Both the position numbers and the translations under genes were made by a program. Positions 44,381-51,976 of a DNA stretch of 52,817 bases are shown piece after piece; the first letter of the stretch is position 1; every line of letters starts with the position of its first letter. A model generated the notes under the pieces. It had not been told where the DNA came from. It made no database searches and saw only the letters and a list, made by a program, of their open reading frames with translations. Source of the stretch: Bacillus sp. 123MFChir2 (GTDB lineage: Bacteria; Bacillota; Bacilli; Bacillales; Bacillaceae_G); the NCBI RefSeq assembly GCF_000383235.1, contig NZ_KB910929.1, forward strand, positions 73,963-126,779, written 5' to 3'.

Positions 44381-44400
44381 TTTTTAAGTTGATGGGCATG
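44381..44400. repeat. IS231-type terminal repeat, solitary
   Basis: Read inward from the right, CATGCCCATCAACTTAAAAA matches the IS231 (IS4 family) terminal inverted repeat. No IS231 transposase or second end was found nearby, so this is a leftover end. ACTGAGTAGTTAC just inside it (44363-44375) recurs at 49229-49241. Confidence 0.65.
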
Positions 44401-44401
44401 T

Positions 44402-44642
44402 GATCCCCCCCTCGCTATCAAGCTAAGAAAAGCAAATACCCCAAAACGAAAATTTCGTATCTCTATAGTCAATTACAGGCTGGTGATTTAGATATTCAGT
44501 AGTGTATTCATTTCCTAAAGGTATTTTATAATTGATGATTTAGTCGACTGTTCGTAATGCTGGAATTTTAAAATATATATAAGGTAAATACTATTAAAAA
44601 TAAGGCACCAACCATAATAATAAATTCTATATTTATCTCAAG
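44402..44642. other. Unassigned sequence between element relics
   Basis: No ORF, repeat or RNA signature was recognised. It lies between the IS231 end and the MITE-like palindrome and is probably decayed mobile-element DNA. Confidence 0.3.
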
Positions 44643-44747
44643 TCACTAGCGTCGCATAAACATATTTAGAATCTTCCGTTTCTTTTCTTCTTTTAAAAGA
44701 AAAAATGAAAACAGAAAATTCAAAACAAACTTGCGCGACACTAGTGA
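44643..44747. mobile_element. 105-bp palindromic MITE-like element
   Basis: The whole segment is one long imperfect inverted repeat. It starts TCACTAGCGTCGCATAAAC and ends GTTTG-type sequence complementary to TCACTAGTGTCGCGCAAG. About 40 of 52 positions pair up to the centre TTTTAAAA. This looks like two long terminal repeats of an insertion sequence joined after loss of the interior. Confidence 0.72.
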
Positions 44748-44824
44748 ACACGGAACAATTTCAAGAAAAACTAAATCACCTGAGTCCGATAGAATATCGA
44801 AATCAGGTGATAGAAAAGACATAA
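44748..44824 (+). pseudogene. IS3-family OrfB extreme C terminus
   Basis: The reading frame ...FQEKLNHLSPIEYRNQVIEK, T, stop (44822-44824) is the conserved end of IS3 transposases (KLNxxSPxEYR). It starts directly at the edge of the MITE-like element, which may have truncated it. Confidence 0.7.
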
Positions 44825-44910
44825 CAATATAGGTCTTTTCTCTATTGTCTACTTGACAGAGGTATATTCACAATTCGAAGATGTTTTTTATTCACTGCAC
44901 TGAGTTGCAA

Positions 44911-47382
44911 TTATTTTAGTACCTTTCTAAATTTGCGCCCAAAAGTAAGTACCATACCTGCAAGAACCATTAATATACCCATTGCTACACTGTTATTTGT
45001 ACTTGCACCCGTTTTTGGAAGCTCTTTATATGCATCTTCTTTTTTATCAAAAGTACTATTGTTTGCGCTATTACTGTTATCAGTATCAGGGCCATTGCTG
45101 TTGATAATACCAGTACTGCCATTATCAGTGCTATTACCGTTATTGGTATTGTTATTTCCGTTACCATTGTCCTTATCTTTCACAACCACTTTTTGTGTCA
45201 TAGTTGATTCATTACCGTCTGAGTCACGAACAAGGAATTTTACTTCATAAGTACCAGTTTTAGATGTATCTACTTCACCAAAATGCATTACTTTATCAGT
45301 AATATCGCCATCTTCTTTATCAATAGCTTTAACCCCAGACATTGGATAGAATTTGTCTCCTACATTCATATTCACTTCAGCAGGTACAGTTAATGCTGGT
45401 GCTTCATCTTTTGTTTCTTCTTTCTCTTTAACCGTTACCGTTTGTATCGCAATTACTTTATGACCTTTAGAGTCTTTAACTGTGTAAGTTAAAACATATG
45501 TATCCGGTTTAGTAGTATCTACTTTACCGTCAACTGTTACTTTATCAGTAAGGTCGCCGTCTTCTTTATCCGTAGCGGATACTCCTACCATTGGATCGAA
45601 TGAATCACCTACATTAATTATTGCTTCAACAGGTACTGTTAACTTCGGTTCCATATCTGGAGTTTCTCTGTTTTCTTCTACCTTAATTTTTACTGCATTA
45701 AAAGCCTTTTGAACTGCTTGAACTGCAGCTGAGTTCGCTTCATATTTATTTGTTGCAACTCGAAGGCATGCCGATCTCAATTCAGAGAAATCAGAAGTCA
45801 TGTTTAATTCGTCAGTGTTTGCATAGTGGAAAATATCAAACATTTTATCCTCACCAATACCTTCTACAGTTACACCGTTATGAGTGCCCCCTTTTGCAAT
45901 TAAATAAGCAACTTTATTAATAATACTTGAGTTAAAATGAACGCCTCCTTGGTCCCTTCCATTAAAATCGTTAAATTTACTATAATCATCTGGATAAGGT
46001 ACTCCATCTGAAGAATTAATTGAAGATGGATTTTCCATATCACGGAAAGCTGATCCAGTTTGTTCTCCTATTGTCCAGTTAAATCTCCCATTATTGATGT
46101 ATTTCTCAATAGCTGTTCCCATAATATCAGACAATGCCTCATTAATTGCACCAGATTCTCCGTAATATTCAAGATTGGATTCGCTAGATGTAACCGCATG
46201 TGTAAACTCATGTCCCGCTATGTCAAATGCCTTTACAAGAGGATCGCCATATACAAGCATACTACCATTATCAGCACTTAATGCATTCTGCCAATCTTTC
46301 GCATCATTTGTCTCTTCAGAATCCCAGGCATGTACAACTGATACTATTTTTTGTCCCTTATTATCAAAACTATTACGCTTGTATTTATTTTTATAAAAAT
46401 CATATACTTTTGTTGCTAAGAAATGAGCACTTACCGCCTTTGGATCATTAAATGTTGTTGAAGTGCTAGTTGCTAGTGTACCAGGGTAATAGTTTTTTTC
46501 TGTTTTAATATCTCTGTAATTTACATCATATGTTTCAATTCCTTGCCCTCTAGTGTAATCAGCAAGTGCATATTTTCCATTACTTTGTTCAGAAATACCA
46601 AATGTACGAGAGATACCTAAATCATCTTTTCCTGTTCCAGTTAGTGATGTAAGAGTGCTTTTTCTACTTTCCTTTAAGACTCCAACAAGCTTTTCACTTG
46701 CTTTTAAGTTGGATTCTTGTACCATATTTTTTAACATATCTCCATTATGTGCATTTACTAAATAGGTTCCAGATACATAGTTTGGTGTGGCAGCAGCAAA
46801 TGTAACTTGATATGCATTGCTGGCTTGTCCATTATTCTCATCAACAAAAATAATTTCCTTTACTTCTGGCTCAGAAATAAACTTGATTTCATTTCTATAT
46901 TTTGTATAAATGTATTGTTTCGCTTCTTCTTGTGATAGATTAATAGGTTTCTTTAAATCTTCTTGTTTTAAATTTTGCGCGCTATCTCCTAAAACACTTT
47001 TAATAACACCCTTTTTATCTACGTGTGCAGTCAATTGATGTCCATATACTTCTTTTCCTTCATATGTTTGTTGCATACGCAAAAGCGTTGTCCCATCATA
47101 AGAACCACGCTTTTGAAGAACCTTATAATCTACTCCTGATTCTCCATTAACTTGTTTTGAGGACAAAGCTTGTTCTGTCTTCTCCTTAAGAGCATCTTTT
47201 ACTACATTCTCTGGTGCCTTTTGTGATGGTTGTGTAAGTTCACCTGTACGGAACGAGTCCTCCTGAATTTGAACTTGTAGTTGATCTGTCTCCTTTGCAT
47301 GGCCTACTCCATATGGTGTTACAGCTGTTAAAGCTAATTGTGTTGTTAATGCAACTGTAGCTAATGTTTTTTTATTTTTCAT
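44911..47382 (-). CDS. LPXTG-anchored thermolysin-like neutral protease (M4) with Ig-like repeats
   Basis: The 823-aa protein is synthesised as a prepropeptide. A signal peptide (~1-29) is followed by FTP and PepSY propeptide regions (~55-215). The M4 catalytic domain (~225-560) has zinc motif HEFTH (~391), GAINEALSDIMG (third ligand Glu) and GGVHFNSSIINK (active-site His). Two DUF5011-type Ig-like repeats follow, each with 'DKEDGDLTDKV'-like signature. An Asn/Ser/Asp linker and a sortase signal LPKTG (~787), hydrophobic helix and basic tail close the protein. Ordinary B. cereus neutral proteases are released; this one should be fixed to the wall. It is isolated among insertion sequences. Confidence 0.93.
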   Translation of the reverse strand: MKNKKTLATVALTTQLALTAVTPYGVGHAKETDQLQVQIQEDSFRTGELTQPSQKAPENVVKDALKEKTEQALSSKQVNGESGVDYKVLQKRGSYDGTTLLRMQQTYEGKEVYGHQLTAHVDKKGVIKSVLGDSAQNLKQEDLKKPINLSQEEAKQYIYTKYRNEIKFISEPEVKEIIFVDENNGQASNAYQVTFAAATPNYVSGTYLVNAHNGDMLKNMVQESNLKASEKLVGVLKESRKSTLTSLTGTGKDDLGISRTFGISEQSNGKYALADYTRGQGIETYDVNYRDIKTEKNYYPGTLATSTSTTFNDPKAVSAHFLATKVYDFYKNKYKRNSFDNKGQKIVSVVHAWDSEETNDAKDWQNALSADNGSMLVYGDPLVKAFDIAGHEFTHAVTSSESNLEYYGESGAINEALSDIMGTAIEKYINNGRFNWTIGEQTGSAFRDMENPSSINSSDGVPYPDDYSKFNDFNGRDQGGVHFNSSIINKVAYLIAKGGTHNGVTVEGIGEDKMFDIFHYANTDELNMTSDFSELRSACLRVATNKYEANSAAVQAVQKAFNAVKIKVEENRETPDMEPKLTVPVEAIINVGDSFDPMVGVSATDKEDGDLTDKVTVDGKVDTTKPDTYVLTYTVKDSKGHKVIAIQTVTVKEKEETKDEAPALTVPAEVNMNVGDKFYPMSGVKAIDKEDGDITDKVMHFGEVDTSKTGTYEVKFLVRDSDGNESTMTQKVVVKDKDNGNGNNNTNNGNSTDNGSTGIINSNGPDTDNSNSANNSTFDKKEDAYKELPKTGASTNNSVAMGILMVLAGMVLTFGRKFRKVLK

Positions 47383-47444
47383 GTTTTTCCCCTCGCATAA
47401 TTTGCTAAAGTAGTAAACTCATAAGAGATATACTGTATATTTTT

Positions 47445-48696
47445 GGCTCATCACCAAAAGTCGTGGGTGACAAAATCAGCGACCTGTTTCTAAACGTAAA
47501 CGAAGGAATAAAGGGTCTTCATTTCGATAGCCAAAACTACGTCTTTTGATGAGTTTAATTTTATTATTCGTGCCTTCCATAATGCCATTCGATAGCGGTG
47601 AAATAATGGTATCCAGCAACGCCTTTTCACGTGTTATCAATGTTTTTGTGATTTTAGAGACGGCACCACACATATGAAATTGATATCGTTTAAACCATTC
47701 TATTAATCGTCGTTTTGCTTGAGTCATCGTTGTCGCTTTCAGTACATAACGCATATGATTCAATGCTTGATAAATGTGTTTTGTATGCAAATCTTCCTGG
47801 TGCCACTGTGCAACAAATCCGCGTTCTTCTTCAGTTAATTATTCAGGTTTTCGTGCCAAACAACTGTCAATGAATCTCAATTTATGTTGCTTTTTGGCTT
47901 CTCCTAAATAACGTTGTCTTCGCTGCTGGGCATCGGTGAAAAATTGCATAAGATGAAAGCGATCCAGCACATGAATCTCATTTGGATAAACTGCTTGTAT
48001 TGCGTTTGCCATCGCTGGAGCGAAATCACTTACCACCGCACGAATAGGCCCTGTTACTTTCTGTAAAACAGCGGTAATTGCGTATTGGTCTCGGTGAGGA
48101 ACAATCGCCAAAATACGACCTGTGTCGGCATTTAAAACACTGGTCGCATAGTTATGTCCTTTGCACAAGGCGAACTCATCTACACAGGTATTTGTGGCAA
48201 TTGCTTCAGTTAATTCTTCAGCTGCATACAAATAATACTATCGCTCAACAGTCGTATGGGGTAGTTCATATTCACACGCTACATCAGCAATGGAACGATT
48301 ATGGCAATGTCGAACAAGCTCTCTACGAAACATAGCCGATGACGTGGAATCATCATCTCAATCCAAATCAATCCGAGATGCCAACCATAGCTATGACGAA
48401 AACGACGTAATGTTTGTGCATGACCAATCGTTTTCCCTTGACAAATTGGACAGGGCACTGAATAAGCACCTACTGTAACGGGGAAAACATTTGGTTCTTT
48501 ATCAGATGGAAGAGAAACTTCGAAAAAAGATGGTAACGGTAATAGCATTTTGATAAACTTAGAGTACACAGCGAAAACTCCTCTCGTGGTTTGTCACGAC
48601 AACAAATACGATACGTGAGTTTTCGCTTTTCTTCTATAGTAAACTATAAAATTATTGAATTAATAGAAAATCAACCACAAGTTATGGTGAAGAGCC
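47445..48696 (-). mobile_element. Degenerate ISL3-family insertion sequence
   Basis: Terminal inverted repeats are GGCTCATCACCAAAAGTCGT (47445 on) and, inverted at 48675-48696, GGCTCTTCACCATAACTTGT; 22 bp each with few mismatches. Between them lies one broken transposase. No matching 8-bp target duplication was found at the ends, suggesting later rearrangement. Confidence 0.85.
47476..48569 (-). pseudogene. ISL3-family transposase, frameshifted
   Basis: Three fragments cover the gene in order: N-terminal (48569-48279, zinc-finger CPICQGKTIGH), middle (48231-47839, catalytic region VVSDFAPAMANAIQAVYPNE and LDRFHLMQFF) and C-terminal (47790-47476, MEGTNNKIKLIKRRSFGYRN). At least one frameshift near 48300, a stop near 48235 and a stop near 47838 separate them, so it is inactive. 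Confidence 0.9.
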
Positions 48697-49190
48697 GAAA
48701 TTATGCAAAAATAGTCCTGAAAAAGTAACTCCTATAAAACTTGTTATCAATCTTTACTTACATTTTTTACTATATACCTCCATTAAATGTAACATTAACT
48801 GAATTATATTATATCATAATAACCAGAAATTAACATATATACGCATGTATGTTCCTGGAATTATAATTAAAGTTTTTGGTTTTATCTTTTTTCAAAAACA
48901 CTTGAGTGATACAAATTAGTATCTTCCCTGGAAATTATGGCACTAATTCGTATCATTAAAAAGAATGTGTGCAATGGAAAATTATCAATCAGAGGAAATG
49001 GATGCTTACAGAAAAACGTGAAGTCCCTTCTCTCACAAGTTTTAACTGCTAGAAAAGCCGATGAAGAGTGGGGATGGCGGACGGGATTGTAAAGCGCGAT
49101 CGTAATCGTGGCCGTTTTTACGCAGAAAAAATTAAAAAATCCAAAGGAACTTGGTTGATTGTTCGCCAGGTTTTACTCCGTGTATACGGT
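48697..49190. other. Unassigned region right of the ISL3 element
   Basis: This is AT-rich sequence. Around 49074-49240 a frame without a good start reads MADGIVKRDRNRGRFYAEKI, KKSKGTWLIVRQVLLRVYGD and ends at 49241. It has no ribosome binding site, overlaps the next terminator, and I do not recognise it; probably a decayed gene end. Confidence 0.35.
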
Positions 49191-49194
49191 GATT

Positions 49195-49229
49195 CGAAAA
49201 GCAATAAAAATGCTTTTCGGTTGTTTTTT
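49195..49229 (+). terminator. Hairpin terminator at islet right border
   Basis: Arms CGAAAAGCA / TGCTTTTCG surround ATAAAAA and are followed by GTTGTTTTTT. Confidence 0.82.
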
Positions 49230-49328
49230 CATAGAGTGACTGAGTAGTTACGTATACTTTACGATTTTTAACACCTTCTAGGCATTACACATACAATAAC
49301 ATAAAAGCTTTTTTGAGGAGGTCCACAC

Positions 49329-49496
49329 ATGGTTCAAGAATCACAGGCAGTTGCAGTATTACAAGAAGCCAAAGAGACATTTATAGGCCGAATATTTTCA
49401 GTAGTTGGATCCGGTATCTTTTTTATCGGTTCCTTCATCGCAGCCGTTGTAGCTTTTAAAACATATACTCGTCTATTACAAACTTCTACATCATAA
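49329..49496 (+). CDS. 55-aa single-pass membrane protein
   Basis: The protein is MVQESQAVAVLQEAKETFIG followed by a hydrophobic helix (IFSVVGSGIFFIGSFIAAVV) and a short tail. GAGGAGG lies about 8 nt before the ATG, and the -10-like TACAAT is at about 49288. It is convergent with the NSS transporter. Some NSS transporters have a small partner subunit, but this one is on the other strand and does not resemble MetS, so a link is only speculation. Confidence 0.68.
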   Translation: MVQESQAVAVLQEAKETFIGRIFSVVGSGIFFIGSFIAAVVAFKTYTRLLQTSTS

Positions 49497-49502
49497 AAAA
49501 AA

Positions 49503-49520
49503 ACGGAGAATATTCTCCGT
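49503..49520. terminator. Bidirectional terminator
   Basis: The perfect palindrome ACGGAGAATATTCTCCGT is flanked by A and T runs between the 55-aa gene and the NSS gene. Confidence 0.9.
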
Positions 49521-49527
49521 TTTTTAA

Positions 49528-50871
49528 CTAAAATACACCAATAACATTTAAAAATACAAGAATAACGGTAATCGGAATGATATAACGAAGCAAGAAAAAC
49601 CATATGTTAAACAGCGTTCTTCCTCTTGTTCCTGTAACTTCCAATTCTTGCATTAACAACTCTTTCTTCATTTTATTTGGCACAAAGAGCGAAATAGCTA
49701 ACACACCGAGCGGAAGTAATACGTTACTCACCATAAAGTCCACTAAATCAAAAAATGTCTTTCCGAAAAATTTCACATCACTCATAACTCCAAACGATAA
49801 TGCTGCTGGAATTCCAACTACGAAAATGAGTAAACCAATGATGAGCGATGCTGATGGACGTTTCTTTTCATCCTCTTTCGCTACAGAAGCAACAACTATT
49901 TCCAGCATTGAAATTGCCGATGTAATCGTTGCGAAGAAAAACAGAATTAAGAATAAAATAAAGAAAAAGTGCCCGAAAGGAATTTCACCAAATACAGCAG
50001 GAAGAACGATAAATAATAATCCAGGTCCTTCTGTCGGACTAACGCCTAATGCAAAAATTGCTGGGAAGATCGCTAGTCCTGCAAGTACAGTAATAAAGAC
50101 TGTCAAGCTTGTAATAGACGTTGCTGATTTTGCTAAATGTTCTTCTTTTTTCAAATACGAACTATAGGTGACCATAACTGAAGCTCCAACCGTAAGTGAA
50201 AAGAACGATTGTCCCATCGCATATAAAATTGTTTTTGCTGTTAACTTTGAGAAATCGGGTTTTAAGAAAAATTCGACACCTTTCCACGCTCCGTCCAACG
50301 TAAGAGAACGAAAAATAATTGCAAGAAACAGAACAAATAAAAGCGGCATCATATACTTACTTGCTTTTTCAATTCCTTTTTCTACACCTTTACTTACGAT
50401 AAAAATGGTACAAAGCATAAAAGTAAATTGTGCTCCAATGGCACTGATTGGATTTGAGATTGTTTCTCCAAATAACTTTGCATAATCAGCACCATTTCCC
50501 CATAATCCACCTGTTACACTATAAAATAAATAAAGTAAAATCCATCCTCCCACAACACTATAAAATGATAAAACGCTAAAGCATGTCACTACTCCCATAC
50601 GACCAATCCATGGATATAGTTTACTATTCGGTACTAACACTTTATAAGCTGTCACCGCTTCTTTTTGCGTACTGCGACCGATCACAAATTCCGCCACTAA
50701 AAGCGGCATACCAATAAATATTGTCATGAGTAAAAAGACTAGGAAAAAGGCTCCTCCGCCACTACTTCCGGCAACATACGGGAATTTCCAAATCGCACCA
50801 AGTCCTACTGCTGCCCCGGCTGCTGCGAGTACAAAACCAATTTTCGACGTCCATTGCTGTGTTTCTTTCAT
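49528..50871 (-). CDS. Neurotransmitter:sodium symporter (NSS) family amino-acid transporter
   Basis: The 447-aa protein has about eleven TM helices. TM1 carries the family signature GFVLAAAGAAVGLGAIWKFP with the unwound substrate/Na+ site, followed by GGGAFFLVFLLM, and TM6 has LYAMGQSFFSLTVGASVMVT. A LeuT-like fold is implied. Its leader is a T-box riboswitch whose specifier reads UAU, so the substrate is probably tyrosine. ATG 50871 is chosen because AAGGAG lies 8 nt upstream, rather than GTG 50877. Confidence 0.9.
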   Translation of the reverse strand: MKETQQWTSKIGFVLAAAGAAVGLGAIWKFPYVAGSSGGGAFFLVFLLMTIFIGMPLLVAEFVIGRSTQKEAVTAYKVLVPNSKLYPWIGRMGVVTCFSVLSFYSVVGGWILLYLFYSVTGGLWGNGADYAKLFGETISNPISAIGAQFTFMLCTIFIVSKGVEKGIEKASKYMMPLLFVLFLAIIFRSLTLDGAWKGVEFFLKPDFSKLTAKTILYAMGQSFFSLTVGASVMVTYSSYLKKEEHLAKSATSITSLTVFITVLAGLAIFPAIFALGVSPTEGPGLLFIVLPAVFGEIPFGHFFFILFLILFFFATITSAISMLEIVVASVAKEDEKKRPSASLIIGLLIFVVGIPAALSFGVMSDVKFFGKTFFDLVDFMVSNVLLPLGVLAISLFVPNKMKKELLMQELEVTGTRGRTLFNIWFFLLRYIIPITVILVFLNVIGVF

Positions 50872-50952
50872 CTTCACTTCTCCTTGTCTTATCGTCTTTA
50901 TTGTTCTTAACCGTATACTTTCATTTCATACTCGCCACCTCCTTCAGAAAAC

Positions 50953-51189
50953 AAAAAAAGTCCTCTACATGCTATTACGCATATAGAGGACGATATTATA
51001 ATACCGTGGTACCACCTCAGTTGGATAAACTATCCCACTTTTCAGGTACAGGAATACTTCCGATACCTTATCCTTTTAACGGCGGAACCCGGGTTGCCTA
51101 CTAATCATTCAACATACCTCTCGCAAGCCCATTCCGTATATTTTATCGTACCGGGCTCCCACCTTTCCCCAGCTCTCTGAACGTCTCAA
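50953..51189 (-). ncRNA. T-box leader, probable tyrosine specificity
   Basis: Read leftward, Stem I begins GACGTTCAGAGAGCTGGGG and contains GGTGGGAGCCCGG. The AGTAGGC linker follows Stem I. The T-box core GAGGTGGTACCACGGTAT (51001-51018) precedes a terminator (arms GTCCTCTA / TAGAGGAC, 50960-50991) with a T-run. Aligning GCGAGAGGTATGTTGAA with the general Stem I pattern GAG-N-codon-NN-TGAA gives specifier UAU (51114-51116). Uncharged tRNA-Tyr should permit read-through. Confidence 0.88.
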
Positions 51190-51275
51190 ATATACATACT
51201 CTTCTTGCTCATCGATTTCATGTATTGAAGTTAATTGTGATTATAGAGGAGAATATTTCATTTGTAAAGAATAAA

Positions 51276-51740
51276 TTAATTGACATCTCCTAAGTATACT
51301 TCCGTTTTTTCATGATGAATATAATGTTTTTGCAGTTGTGCGCATAATGTTTGTGGATATAAGCGATACTCTGTAATGTTATGTAAAGGTAACCACTCTA
51401 TCCCCACTTGATCCGTGTCTAACTGCGTTGCTCGCTTCAAATCCGGTTCACTTAGAAGTGTACAGGAAAACATATATTCAATTTGATGAACATCAAAATC
51501 AAACTCTGCATGTTCATGATTTCTCCCAATATATTCTCTAATAAACAATAACTCATTCGGCTGCACTTCAGCACCAATTTCTTCCAAACACTCACGTTTC
51601 ACCGTCTCTGTAAAAGTTTCCCCCGGCTCTTGACCGCCGCCAACTAATAAATAATATTCCCCGTCTTGATCACACTTTTTAATTACTAAAAAATGATCAT
51701 CTCTTACAATTAATGCTTTCACTGAATTTCTAATTTTCAC
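51276..51740 (-). CDS. NUDIX hydrolase
   Basis: The 154-aa protein has the Nudix box GGGQEPGETFTETVKREC continuing LEEIGA, matching GX5EX7REUXEEXGU. It begins with GTG 51740 after GGGGGAAG. Members hydrolyse nucleoside diphosphate-linked compounds; the substrate is unknown. A 5' fragment of a close relative lies at 39489-39541, beside the IS1182-like element. Confidence 0.92.
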   Translation of the reverse strand: MKIRNSVKALIVRDDHFLVIKKCDQDGEYYLLVGGGQEPGETFTETVKRECLEEIGAEVQPNELLFIREYIGRNHEHAEFDFDVHQIEYMFSCTLLSEPDLKRATQLDTDQVGIEWLPLHNITEYRLYPQTLCAQLQKHYIHHEKTEVYLGDVN

Positions 51741-51812
51741 AGTTCTTCCCCCTTTTTAGTCACGTATTCTTTATTTTATTAAAAAGAGGGGGATATCACA
51801 AACTATCAAATA

Positions 51813-51914
51813 CTATATATAAATCCAACTTGATTTTTTACCACATAGATTGCCGCTATGCAGAATACAACATGCCCTCCTATGCACAGCCAGATACTCT
51901 CGCCCACCTAAAAA
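51813..51914 (+). repeat. bcr1-like element, internally deleted
   Basis: It begins TATATATAAATCCAACTTGA and has ATAGATTGCCGCTATGCAGA, but the middle of the core is missing: it passes directly from ACATGCCC to TCCTATGCACAGCCAG. ACTCTCGCCCACC and a long A-run follow; the right terminal repeat is not seen. Confidence 0.78.
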
Positions 51915-51953
51915 AAAAAAAAAGGAGCTGTTTATTTACCTTAATGACTCCTT
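51909..51953 (-). terminator. Probable lysA terminator
   Basis: Read leftward from lysA, AAGGAG and CTCCTT form a 6-bp stem with a long loop, followed by a run of about 14 T. The stem is weak but the T-run is strong. Confidence 0.5.
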
Positions 51954-51976
51954 CTTCAACTAAAACAAGAACGTAT

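Noticed and set aside
47476-48569. Programmed frameshifting in the ISL3 transposase
   Set aside because: Several separate stops and shifts without slippery sequences point to simple decay.
49329-50871. 55-aa membrane protein as MetS-like subunit of the NSS transporter
   Set aside because: It is on the opposite strand with its own promoter-like sequence and does not resemble MetS; kept as an unknown gene.
3751-51914. CRISPR array from the dispersed repeats
   Set aside because: The repeats are ~200 bp, widely spaced, in both orientations, with no regular spacers and no cas genes.
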